From: Candidatus Segatella violae
GTDB taxonomy: Bacteria > Bacteroidota > Bacteroidia > Bacteroidales > Bacteroidaceae
NCBI GenBank assembly: GCA_002440225.1
Contig: DJSH01000056.1
Location: 3,057-46,570 of the forward strand
Direction: 5' to 3'
DNA length: 43,514 nucleotides
A program made the position numbers and the translations under genes. Shown here one piece after another: positions 1 to 7,005 of the stretch (the stretch's first letter is position 1; each line of letters begins with the position of its first letter). Under the pieces are notes generated by a model. The model did no database searches. It saw nothing but the letters and a program-made list of their open reading frames with translations, and was not told the DNA's origin.

Positions 1-165
1 CAAACGGAGAGCTTGGAAGAAAAGAGGAAATTGATGCGCTGGATGCTGTCTATGCCGATGATGTACTGGCGATTGGCACGGAAGAACTTCGATGGGTTGA
101 GCTGAGCCTCTATGTCGTTGAGCAAGTAGTTGAGAACCATTGACCTGCCATTGTGTAGGAGGGCA
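1..165 (-). pseudogene. LytTR DNA-binding domain fragment
   Basis: Read on the minus strand, this stretch encodes a typical LytTR segment: HNGRSMVLNYLLNDIE followed by the hallmark FFRANRQYIIGIDSI, matching the family pattern FxRxHRSYIVNxxxI. LytTR domains are the DNA-binding output of response regulators and of membrane-bound regulators in Bacteroidota. The reading frame runs off the left edge of the window, so the C-terminus is not visible. On its N-terminal side recognisable similarity stops near 165, where an unrelated gene remnant on the other strand begins; the frame stays open beyond this but codes for nothing recognisable. The N-terminal part (receiver or membrane domain) is missing, so this is called a truncated remnant. 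The family assignment is fairly sure; the exact break point is not. Confidence 0.6.
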
Positions 166-167
166 CG

Positions 168-323
168 GTGAAATCCACTCGCTTGCTCCAACAGAACGGT
201 AGCAGCAATTATCTCGAAGTGTTGACTGCGCAAGAAAACCTCCTGTCGGCTCAAATGTCAAGACTGGAGAATGAATATAATAAGGTGGCGGCACAGATAG
301 CACTATATCAGGCGATGCCATAA
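168..323 (+). pseudogene. C-terminal remnant of a TolC/OMF-family outer membrane efflux protein
   Basis: An open frame ending in TAA at 321-323 encodes SSNYLEVLTAQENLLSAQ and then LYQAMP at the end. This is the standard C-terminal signature of the NodT/OprM branch of outer membrane factors (SYLEVLTAQ ... LSAQ ... LYQALG). Full-length members are about 450-480 residues; only about 50 remain. The upstream part is replaced by the oppositely oriented LytTR fragment, so both genes have lost their 5' halves at one junction near 165-185. It cannot make a functional channel. Known family role: the outer membrane exit duct of RND efflux pumps. Confidence 0.65.
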
Positions 324-385
324 ATTTTACGGATAGAGGAGGCTGTTCTCTTCTTCTTGCTTGTCAAGGAGTCCGTGTGGAAAAG

Positions 386-413
386 TTTTCAAGAAAAAAG
401 TATCAAAGTCTCA
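386..413 (+). repeat. Left copy of an inverted repeat flanking the AAA-ATPase gene
   Basis: A 28-nt sequence (core TTTTCAAGAAAAAAGTATCA) recurs inverted at 2614-2641. Twenty-one bases are identical and 26 of 28 match. The two copies enclose 2.26 kb holding only the AAA-ATPase gene and its flanks. They may be terminal repeats of a mobile unit, but no clear target duplication is visible outside them. Confidence 0.6.
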
Positions 414-460
414 GTGTAGTGTCTGAATTCTAATGTAACGCTTTGATATATAGTTGTATA

Positions 461-508
461 ACTTCGCTGATACTTCTCGAAATTTCGACCGAGAAGTATC
501 AGCGAAGT
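461..508. repeat. Perfect 19-bp inverted repeat (hairpin)
   Basis: The left arm (461-479, ACTTCGCTGATACTTCTCG) is exactly complementary to the right arm (490-508), with a 10-nt spacer. Eighteen bases of the arm recur at 2508-2525 on the other side of the AAA-ATPase gene. The hairpin lies downstream of that minus-strand gene and could serve as its transcript end, but no T-tract follows. Confidence 0.75.
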
Positions 509-574
509 ATCAGCAAAGGTATCAAATGTTGGTGCAGCCTATCTGCATAGCTTCTAATTTCTTTCGAGAAGTTA

Positions 575-2134
575 TCATTCTATCACCCAGTCCGTGATGT
601 TGCCCGTCGTACTATCGAAGTTGATGCCCACCTTGGTGATAGGCTTTCCTGAGAGTGCGAAGCGCTGGGCATAGTTCTTGAGATTGATTTGTTGCATCGC
701 AGTCTGGGCGTTCTTGTTTAATTTCAGCTCAATGAGGTAGAGCTGGGTGGTGGTGAGCAACACGATATCGACTCTGCCGTTGGGAGTGTGAACCTCCACA
801 TCTACCACGTAGGCGGTGAGGAGCGTAAAGATGATGAAAAGCATCTGCTGGTAGTGACCCTCGTAATTAGTGACGTTGCAGTATGGCACCGTGCCGAGGA
901 AGGTCTGTAGCAGTTGCAAGGCTCCATCCATGTCACCTTGGCGAATGTGTACGGACATCTGGGCGATGGCTACATCGCCATTTTGCGCATACATGCCTTC
1001 GAGATAGTTGGGCAGGAGACTCTCAAACAACCCCACCTTGATTTCCTTGTTTGGGAGGTCGAGGGTGTAAAGGTCTGTTAGTTCGTCATATCCCTTGATG
1101 GTGAGATAACCGCTTTGGTAGAGCAAAGGCGTTATGACCTTCATGTCTTCGGTAGGAGCGTCAAAGGCAGAGGACTTTGCGCATATTTTGCCGATGTCTG
1201 TAGGGCGCACCTTGAACTTTCGCATCATGTTGATGAGGAAAGTCGGTGTACCCGAGGAGAACCAATAGGCCTCGAACTTGCCCTTGGAAAGACAATTGAG
1301 CACACTGAATGGGTTGAAGACATCTGGTGAGAAAGCCGAGAAATGATAACCATCGTAGTTCTCTTTCAATTTTTCGATGGCTTCCTCTGTTGTTATTCTT
1401 CTTTTTTGGCTCAATTCCTTGATGTCCTCAGACATTTGGGAAATGAGTTCTTCTTTAGTTATTCCGCATATTCCAGCATAGTCATCATCCATGGAGATGT
1501 TGGTGATGTTGTTCAGTTCGCTGAAGATGCTGACTTGTGAGAACTTGGTGATGCCAGTGAGAAAAACAAAACGCAGTTTGGCCTCACTGTATTTCAATGG
1601 GCTGTAGAAATTGCGCATGATGTTGCGCAAAACGTCGAGTTGCTCCTTCTCGTGTGCCACATCGAGCATCGGCGCGTCATATTCGTCGATGAGGACGACT
1701 ACTTGCTTGCCGCTTTTCTCATAAGCAGTGTTGATGAGGTCTATCAAGCGATTGTTTGTACCTTTTGCAGGATTGTTTATTCCCCATTTCTGCTCCTCTT
1801 CTTTTAGTCGATAGCTGAGATATTCTTCCAACTGCTCTTTCTCCATGTGCTTTCCTCCGCTCATGTCGAAGTGGAGCACAGGATATTCCGTCCAATCTTT
1901 TTCCAGTTTCTCGATGGCAAGCCCCTTGAATAAGTCTTTCTTACCCTCGAAATAACTTTGGAGGGTGGTCACGAGCAAGGACTTTCCGAAGCGACGTGGT
2001 CGCCCCAAAAAGATATAGGTACTGTCTGTGTGTGTCATACGATACACATATTCAGTCTTGTCGATGTAAAGTCGGTCTTCCTTTCGTATTCGTTCGAAAG
2101 TCTGTATTCCTATAGGATATAATTTTCTTGCCAT
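575..2134 (-). CDS. AAA-ATPase-like protein with C-terminal PD-(D/E)XK nuclease domain
   Basis: 519 residues from the chosen start. The N-terminal half matches the AAA-ATPase_like family (PF09820): Walker A GRPRRFGKS at about 44-52 and Walker B VVVLIDEYDAPM at about 145-156. The C-terminal region matches the PDDEXK_9 type, with NGRVD at 452-456 and IELK at 468-471 as the nuclease D...ExK core. The family is greatly expanded in Bacteroidota, often in many copies per genome; its role is unproven, and defence or selfish-element roles have been suggested. I chose the start MARKLYPIGIQ because a good promoter (2161-2192) lies just upstream, and the longer frame would begin inside that promoter. 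All catalytic motifs look intact. A relic of a second family member lies at 15948-16254. Family assignment is firm; function is inferred. Confidence 0.85.
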   Translation of the reverse strand: MARKLYPIGIQTFERIRKEDRLYIDKTEYVYRMTHTDSTYIFLGRPRRFGKSLLVTTLQSYFEGKKDLFKGLAIEKLEKDWTEYPVLHFDMSGGKHMEKEQLEEYLSYRLKEEEQKWGINNPAKGTNNRLIDLINTAYEKSGKQVVVLIDEYDAPMLDVAHEKEQLDVLRNIMRNFYSPLKYSEAKLRFVFLTGITKFSQVSIFSELNNITNISMDDDYAGICGITKEELISQMSEDIKELSQKRRITTEEAIEKLKENYDGYHFSAFSPDVFNPFSVLNCLSKGKFEAYWFSSGTPTFLINMMRKFKVRPTDIGKICAKSSAFDAPTEDMKVITPLLYQSGYLTIKGYDELTDLYTLDLPNKEIKVGLFESLLPNYLEGMYAQNGDVAIAQMSVHIRQGDMDGALQLLQTFLGTVPYCNVTNYEGHYQQMLFIIFTLLTAYVVDVEVHTPNGRVDIVLLTTTQLYLIELKLNKNAQTAMQQINLKNYAQRFALSGKPITKVGINFDSTTGNITDWVIE

Positions 2135-2160
2135 AATCCACTGTATTGATGATCTGCGCA

Positions 2161-2192
2161 CAAAGTTAGCATAATTATTTGAAATATGCAAA
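2161..2192 (-). promoter_or_regulatory. Bacteroidota promoter of the AAA-ATPase gene
   Basis: On the minus strand, TTTG (2192-2189) is followed after 20 nt by TAACTTTG (2168-2161), matching the Bacteroidota -33/-7 consensus. Transcription would start near 2155 and give a short leader before the ATG at 2134. Confidence 0.75.
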
Positions 2193-2289
2193 AAGTATGG
2201 CGTTTTTTCTCATATTATTGTAAAGATTTCGAATATGAGTGCTGAGTATCGGAATATTGCCCAAATTGGTGAACATTTTTGGGCACTCG

Positions 2290-2375
2290 TTGCCCGATAT
2301 TCGGGCAATGGATGCCCGATGCTTGTTCACTGATAGCCCAACGCATGTTCACTGGATGCTCGTCGTTTGTTCAAA
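2290..2375. repeat. Hairpin plus three degenerate 21-22-nt tandem units
   Basis: TTGCCCGA/TCGGGCAA (2290-2308) forms a hairpin. It is followed by three units at 2311-2331, 2332-2353 and 2354-2375, each ending in TTGTTCACT, ATGTTCACT or TTGTTCAAA and each beginning with a GATGCCC-like block. This lies in the 558-nt gap upstream of the AAA-ATPase gene. No gene is visible here. Confidence 0.55.
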
Positions 2376-2440
2376 GAATGAACAACTGCTGGACTGACTT
2401 TTCCTGATTTAGTTGTCACTTTCTATTTTTTGCTCCTATT

Positions 2441-2480
2441 TTTATAGACACAATTGAATTCTTTATAAACACAATTGAAT
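2441..2480. repeat. Pair of 19-nt direct repeats
   Basis: TTTATAGACACAATTGAAT (2441-2459) and TTTATAAACACAATTGAAT (2462-2480) differ at one base and are offset by 21 bp, two helical turns. They could be a paired protein-binding site, although nothing around them shows what they would control. Confidence 0.5.
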
Positions 2481-2507
2481 AAATGCCCTGTTTTTGTAGA
2501 AAATGAT

Positions 2508-2525
2508 ACTTCGCTGATACTTCTC
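2508..2525 (+). repeat. Copy of the 461-479 repeat arm
   Basis: These 18 bases are identical to the left arm of the hairpin at 461-508, placing the same word on both sides of the AAA-ATPase gene. Confidence 0.6.
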
Positions 2526-2613
2526 TGATACATTTTTGGCGATTTTTTTAGAAGTGTCAATTCTTGCAATATCTTGTAAACTAAAAAGATATAAGCAATT
2601 TTAGCCTTGCGAA

Positions 2614-2641
2614 TGATACATTGATACTTTTTTCTTGAAAA
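2614..2641 (-). repeat. Right copy of the inverted repeat flanking the AAA-ATPase gene
   Basis: Reverse complement of 386-413 with two mismatches; the core at 2621-2641 is identical. Confidence 0.6.
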
Positions 2642-2707
2642 ATAATCTTACGTGTGTGCGCGTAAAGACCATTAGAATGGAAGAAGATAGAGGGTAAAGA
2701 TGAGTTT

Positions 2708-2783
2708 CAAAGTGCAAATGAGGGTGTTCAAAGTGCAAAAACGGAAGAAATGTCACTTCCAAAGTGCAAAAATTGCACTTTGG
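2708..2783. promoter_or_regulatory. Helically phased CAAAGTGCAAA sites with a palindrome (candidate operator)
   Basis: CAAAGTGCAAA occurs at 2708-2718, 2729-2739 and 2760-2770, spaced 21 and 31 bp apart (two and three helical turns). The third copy is the left half of a perfect 11-3-11 palindrome, CCAAAGTGCAA/TTGCACTTTGG, at 2759-2783. This palindrome overlaps codons 4-12 of the winged-helix gene that starts at 2750. The arrangement suggests autoregulation by that protein, which is an inference. Confidence 0.5.
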
Positions 2784-2965
2784 AGGAAATGGCGCTGCTT
2801 CGTATCGTGCGAGATAATCCTTCTGCCACACAGAAAGAGATTGCGGCACAGATGGGCAAGTCGGAACGAACAGTGAAGACTATTACAGTCCATTTGCAAA
2901 AAAAAGGCGTTCTTCATAGGGCGAATGGTAAGCGAAACGGATATTGGGAGATTGTAAAAGAATGA
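2750..2965 (+). CDS. Small winged helix-turn-helix protein
   Basis: 71 residues. The core ATQKEIAAQMGKSERTVKTI is a clear helix-turn-helix, followed by the wing HLQKKGVLHRANGKRNGYW. This is the pattern of the C-terminal wHTH found on larger AlbA_2/Schlafen-like or ATP-binding regulators of Bacteroidota, which usually end in a similar 'GILxRxGxxRxGxWxI' segment. Here it stands alone, so it may be a small repressor or the surviving end of a larger gene. An ATG at 2700 begins a different frame that also runs through this DNA, so a frameshift from a longer ancestor is possible. The N-terminus has an odd KCKNC motif encoded by the palindrome described above. A strong terminator follows at 2980-3026. 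Confidence 0.6.
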   Translation: MSLPKCKNCTLEEMALLRIVRDNPSATQKEIAAQMGKSERTVKTITVHLQKKGVLHRANGKRNGYWEIVKE

Positions 2966-2979
2966 TGCTGCTATTATAT

Positions 2980-3026
2980 ATGGCGAATATTTTATATCAA
3001 AGGTAAAATATTCGCCATTTTCTTTT
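2980..3026 (+). terminator. Intrinsic terminator after the wHTH gene
   Basis: The 15-bp perfect stem ATGGCGAATATTTTA (2980-2994) pairs with 3004-3018 across a 9-nt loop and is followed by TTTCTTTT. The T-tract abuts the next promoter. Confidence 0.85.
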
Positions 3027-3055
3027 GGTACTTTCAATTCTTTTCATTACCTTTG
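3024..3055 (+). promoter_or_regulatory. Bacteroidota promoter for the 3.06-3.42 kb transcript
   Basis: TTTG at 3024-3027, a 20-nt gap, then TACCTTTG at 3048-3055. Start of transcription is expected near 3062, about 460 nt upstream of the helicase gene. Confidence 0.75.
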
Positions 3056-3061
3056 CAGATG

Positions 3062-3418
3062 TCATACAGATATGATTGCCGGCAAATCGTTGCTGGCGCT
3101 AATCAGCTGTTTGGCCTATCATAATAAGAAAGACGTTTGCACGACGTTTTCTTCTGACCTTTCGAAACCTCGGAAATTTCTATAAGCGTTCAGATGAAGA
3201 CAGCGGTGGGCGTCTACCCATCGTGTATATTTACACTATGGCATAAGTGTACCCTTTTCATCCGTATGGAGAGGGTGCATCTTGTGCCGTACATATCAAA
3301 TATACCCAACTGGCGTAGGCATCTATTGCTTCTTATCTTTGACGCTAAGGTTACAATTCCGAGGTACCTGAAAGGCAAGGATATGGATGGCAATATGATT
3401 CCTACGCCTTTTCTTTGT
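3062..3418 (+). ncRNA. Candidate non-coding RNA or long leader upstream of the helicase gene
   Basis: A good promoter drives a stretch with no convincing gene. It contains hairpins at 3126-3153 (AAGAAA, bulged G, ACGT / ACGTTTTCTT) and near 3205-3220 (TGGG...CCCA). A long-range pairing joins GGCGTAGG near 3313 with CCTACGCC near 3405 and is followed by TTTTCTTTG, which resembles a terminator. A 76-codon frame (3194-3424) lies inside, without a ribosome binding site or a recognisable protein. I cannot assign it to a known RNA family. It may be a stand-alone small RNA or the leader of the helicase/methylase operon. Confidence 0.35.
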
Positions 3419-3500
3419 TCATAGCATCCATGCGAAAGTTATTTGCTTGAAATGATAGCGAGATAGTTAGGAAAATAATACTACTTAGGGAGTCGAGTAG

Positions 3501-3539
3501 ATGAATAAGCAAACTCAACCTAAGTATGATTATAGATAA
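3501..3539 (+). other. Possible 12-codon leader peptide overlapping the helicase start
   Basis: ATG at 3501 is preceded by AGGGAG at good spacing and encodes MNKQTQPKYDYR before TAA. The helicase ATG (3526) lies inside it in another frame and has no clear ribosome binding site of its own, so translation may be coupled. Weak evidence. Confidence 0.3.
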
Positions 3540-6500
3540 CAAGCAAGATAGAGATCCTAATGACGGAATCAATACCACCACTGTTTGGGACTACATGAAG
3601 TATTATACCGACCCAGAGAAGGGGCGGGAAGGTATCTTGGATATTGTGACAGGGTTCTTCTCGGTTACTGGATTGGAATTGTTTGGCAAGCATTTCTCGC
3701 CCAACAATGAGTATCGTATGGTGTTGGCTCAGATGGTGGCTGATGACCAATTCCAAGACCATATCTTGGACTTGTTGAACGATGATTGTGGCATAGAGAA
3801 TGCTCTTCATCTGAGTGATGCTGCCAAGAATGCTTTGGAGTTCTTGCGTCGTGACAAAGTGCATGTCAAGGCTATCATCAATGCTTTTTGCCATGCCAAG
3901 CTTTATCTCTTCAAGGACAACCATGACCCAGCTCATAACTATTTCATACAGGGCAGTTCCAATCTTACTTATGCAGGTTTGGGTTATACCCCTTCTTCTA
4001 ATGTAGAATTGAATCTTGCCGATACAGGCAATTCGGATACCTATCGCTCACTTTGCGCTTGGTTTGATGAGCAATGGAAGTCTGTCGCCAAGGAAACAAT
4101 GCCCGAAGACCGAGAGAAACCTCGTGGTAAGCAAGTCGATGTGAAGCAGTTCTTTATCCAAGAGATAGAGAAGATTTTTCGCAAATATACTCCAGAGGAG
4201 ATTTATTACAAGATACTCTTTGAGTTGTTCAATTCCGACCTCGACTTGGATGGCGGCATTGAGCACAGACAGGATATGCAACTTTTGCAGACCAGTGTCA
4301 TCTGGAAAACGCTTTTCAATTATCAGCAGAAGGGTGTTATCTCCTTGATAAAAATGCTCCGCAAATACAATGGCGCCATCCTTGCCGATGCCGTAGGTCT
4401 CGGTAAGACTTTCTCGGCGCTTGCCGTCATCAAGTATTTCCAAACCCAGAACTATCTCACCGTCTTGCTTTGTCCCAAGAAGTTGGAGCAAAACTGGACG
4501 CAATATCTCCGTCGTACAGGTTCACGTTTCGAGAAGGATGAATTCGACTATGTGGTTCGATTTCATACCGATATGCAAGGCGAACGAATGGATAAATATA
4601 AAGATGCCAAGCTAAACTATCTCCAGACTCGCAAGAAGGTGCTTGTGGTCATCGACGAGAGCCATAACCTGCGCAATGAGAAGTCGGGCAGATACCAAGA
4701 GTTGATGAAGAACCTCATCCAGAATAAGGAAGGACAAGAGAATCGAGACGTCAAGGTCTTGATGCTTTCCGCCACACCTATCAATACGGGGTTGAATGAT
4801 GTGAAAGGTCAATTCAACTTGATAGCACATGGCGATGATAAAGCCTTCGACAATGATGAGTTTGGTGTGGAGTCGTTGCTGAATCTCTTCAAGGATGCAC
4901 AAGGCAAATATACCCAGTGGTGCAACAATCCCGATAGAACCATAGGTGGCTTTATCGCCACTTTGCCTCCTAAGTTCTTCAACTTGACCGACAAGCTGAT
5001 AGTGGCTCGTACCCGAAAGTTGATAGAGAAGACTTTGGGCGAAGACCTCGGCTTCCCAGACAAGGAGAAGCCTGTCAACATCTATCAAGGAGTGGAGCAC
5101 TTGGGCAAGTTGGATAGTACGGAAGACATCTATGCGGCTTTTGAGAATTTGCATCTTACTGCCTATCAGCCAAGTCTCTATCTCGAAAAAACACAGGCCA
5201 AGGCACGAAAAGGGGCGGAGAAAGAATGGGATGACAATGTGAACCGTGAGCGTTTCTTGGTCAAGATGATGGGTGTCTTGTTTATGAAGCGATTGGAAAG
5301 TTCTTGGTTTTCCTGCATGACCACCGTGAAGAAGGTGCTCGATGTGCATGAGCAAACCCTGAAACTTGCCTTGGAGTTCCGTGACAACGGTGTGAATAGT
5401 CCATTGGTTACAGGTGCTTCCGATGATATGGACGATGAGGAAATCGAGAACTTGATGGACGAGACCTTCTCTCTTCGCAAGGGAAGCATCCGTCTTGCAG
5501 ACATGAAGAACTTGGGTGGTTTTATCTGGGGATTGCAGAAAGATGTGAATAGTCTTCGCAAGATTTATGAGAACATCGAGAGCTTTGCCCACGATTATGA
5601 GTCGGGTAAGGAGAAGGACTTGAAGTTAGAGGAACTCGTGAAGATTCTCAATGAGAAGAAAAAAGCGAAGAACAAGAAGATAGTCATCTTTACCGCCTTT
5701 GCCGATACCGCCCAGTTTATCTTTGAGGAATTGAAGAAGCGTGGTTTTACGCGAATGGCTTCGGCTTCGGGGCAGACCGTCTTGACGACAGGTCATCATT
5801 CCACGAAAGACTTTACGCAAGTGCTCGAAAGTTTCGCCCCTTATAGCAAACTCTATAAAGAGAAGGATTGGAGCGACGTGTATGCGGATGCCAAACTTGA
5901 CAGGGCTAAGTATTTCGACGATGAGAAGCAACGTTGGAATGTAAGCTATGAGAAATGGCTGGAGCTGATATCCAAGTATGATGAAAAGACATACAGGCAG
6001 GTGGAGGATGGCATCGACATCTTGATAGCCACCGACTGTCTTTCTGAAGGTCAGAACTTGCAGGATGCCGACACCCAAGTAAACTATGACATTCATTGGA
6101 ATCCGGTTCGCTTGATACAACGTTTCGGTCGTATCGACCGTATCGGCTCGCCAAACAAGTTGATACATTGCGTCAATTTCTGGCCAGCCAAATCGTTTGA
6201 GGACTATCTCCATTTGGAGACACGCATCCAAAACCGCATGTCGATGATGACCTTGGTAGGTTCGGAGACTCAGGAACTCAACGAGCAATACAAGAAGATG
6301 GTGGAGGACAATCCTTTGCAAGACAAGAATGCCGACCGCTTGTTGGAGGAACTTCAGAACAATAGCATTTCCGACATCGAGTCGCCAAAGACCTTGTCGC
6401 TCAAGGATTTCTCCTTCGAGACCTATCGTCAAGACCTCTTGGACTTCCTCGACAAGAACAGAGATGTGTTCCGCCGAATGCCAAACGGCATTTTCTCGGG

Positions 6501-6969
6501 TTTCCGTTTCGACGATACACTTTTCGAGAAAATACCAGAGAGTTTGGTGGCTGTGGTGGGTTATCCTCATCGCAAGCAAGGAAGCAAGAAACCTTATACG
6601 GAGTTGTATCTGATGTGTCAGCCTGTGGATACTCATTTTCCTGCCACTTACCAAGAGTTGAATCGTGCCGAGATACTGGAGTTTTTGCGAACCAACAAGC
6701 GCAAAGAGCGTTTCGTGCCAGAGTGGATAGAGACGAACGACAAGGAGCGCATCGGCAAGCTGTCGGCGATATTGAAAGAGTGGATGAAGTCGAAGGTACC
6801 ACAACAGGCAACTTCCATCATTCTCGATATTGCCAAGTCGCACAAGGCAGGAGGATTGTTTGCCAAACCTAAGGGAACAGCTCCTGCTGCGAAAGGCAAG
6901 TTGCTCGAAGAAAAATTCAAGTTAGAGAACTTCGACTTGATAGTTTGGGAATACGTAAGCAAAGCGTAA
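3526..6969 (+). CDS. PLD-domain SNF2-type helicase of a defence cassette
   Basis: 1147 residues. The N-terminus is a phospholipase D-like nuclease domain, with HAKLYLF at 123-129 and GSSNLTYAGL at 143-152 forming one HKD-type half site. A superfamily 2 SNF2-type helicase follows: Walker A LADAVGLGKT (285-294), DESH (377-380), SATPIN (415-420), and motifs V/VI around 830-873 including LSEGQNLQ and QRFGRIDRIG. PLD plus SNF2 proteins of this size are partners of DNA methyltransferases in phage-defence loci; DISARM DrmD/DrmMI is the nearest named comparison, but drmA, drmB and drmC are absent. Expected role (inferred): ATP-driven DNA translocation with single-HKD cleavage of unmodified DNA. The methyltransferase starts 36 nt downstream. 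A 12-codon frame (3501-3539) with AGGGAG ahead of it overlaps this start and could couple translation. Confidence 0.85.
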   Translation: MIIDNKQDRDPNDGINTTTVWDYMKYYTDPEKGREGILDIVTGFFSVTGLELFGKHFSPNNEYRMVLAQMVADDQFQDHILDLLNDDCGIENALHLSDAAKNALEFLRRDKVHVKAIINAFCHAKLYLFKDNHDPAHNYFIQGSSNLTYAGLGYTPSSNVELNLADTGNSDTYRSLCAWFDEQWKSVAKETMPEDREKPRGKQVDVKQFFIQEIEKIFRKYTPEEIYYKILFELFNSDLDLDGGIEHRQDMQLLQTSVIWKTLFNYQQKGVISLIKMLRKYNGAILADAVGLGKTFSALAVIKYFQTQNYLTVLLCPKKLEQNWTQYLRRTGSRFEKDEFDYVVRFHTDMQGERMDKYKDAKLNYLQTRKKVLVVIDESHNLRNEKSGRYQELMKNLIQNKEGQENRDVKVLMLSATPINTGLNDVKGQFNLIAHGDDKAFDNDEFGVESLLNLFKDAQGKYTQWCNNPDRTIGGFIATLPPKFFNLTDKLIVARTRKLIEKTLGEDLGFPDKEKPVNIYQGVEHLGKLDSTEDIYAAFENLHLTAYQPSLYLEKTQAKARKGAEKEWDDNVNRERFLVKMMGVLFMKRLESSWFSCMTTVKKVLDVHEQTLKLALEFRDNGVNSPLVTGASDDMDDEEIENLMDETFSLRKGSIRLADMKNLGGFIWGLQKDVNSLRKIYENIESFAHDYESGKEKDLKLEELVKILNEKKKAKNKKIVIFTAFADTAQFIFEELKKRGFTRMASASGQTVLTTGHHSTKDFTQVLESFAPYSKLYKEKDWSDVYADAKLDRAKYFDDEKQRWNVSYEKWLELISKYDEKTYRQVEDGIDILIATDCLSEGQNLQDADTQVNYDIHWNPVRLIQRFGRIDRIGSPNKLIHCVNFWPAKSFEDYLHLETRIQNRMSMMTLVGSETQELNEQYKKMVEDNPLQDKNADRLLEELQNNSISDIESPKTLSLKDFSFETYRQDLLDFLDKNRDVFRRMPNGIFSGFRFDDTLFEKIPESLVAVVGYPHRKQGSKKPYTELYLMCQPVDTHFPATYQELNRAEILEFLRTNKRKERFVPEWIETNDKERIGKLSAILKEWMKSKVPQQATSIILDIAKSHKAGGLFAKPKGTAPAAKGKLLEEKFKLENFDLIVWEYVSKA

Positions 6970-7005
6970 AATCAAATAGTAATAATCATATCATAATATA
7001 TTGTT

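Noticed and set aside
2290..2480. Possible CRISPR array
   Set aside because: Only three degenerate units without spacers and no cas genes in the window.
3194..3424. 76-codon open frame on the plus strand
   Set aside because: No ribosome binding site, no recognisable protein, and it lies in a promoter-led structured region that better fits an RNA. Kept only as an alternative under the ncRNA entry.
4612..5592. 326-codon open frame on the minus strand inside the helicase gene
   Set aside because: Antisense shadow; the opposing frame carries all helicase motifs, while this one has no family features.
5626..6843. 405-codon minus-strand frame inside the helicase gene
   Set aside because: Antisense shadow caused by codon usage of the real gene.
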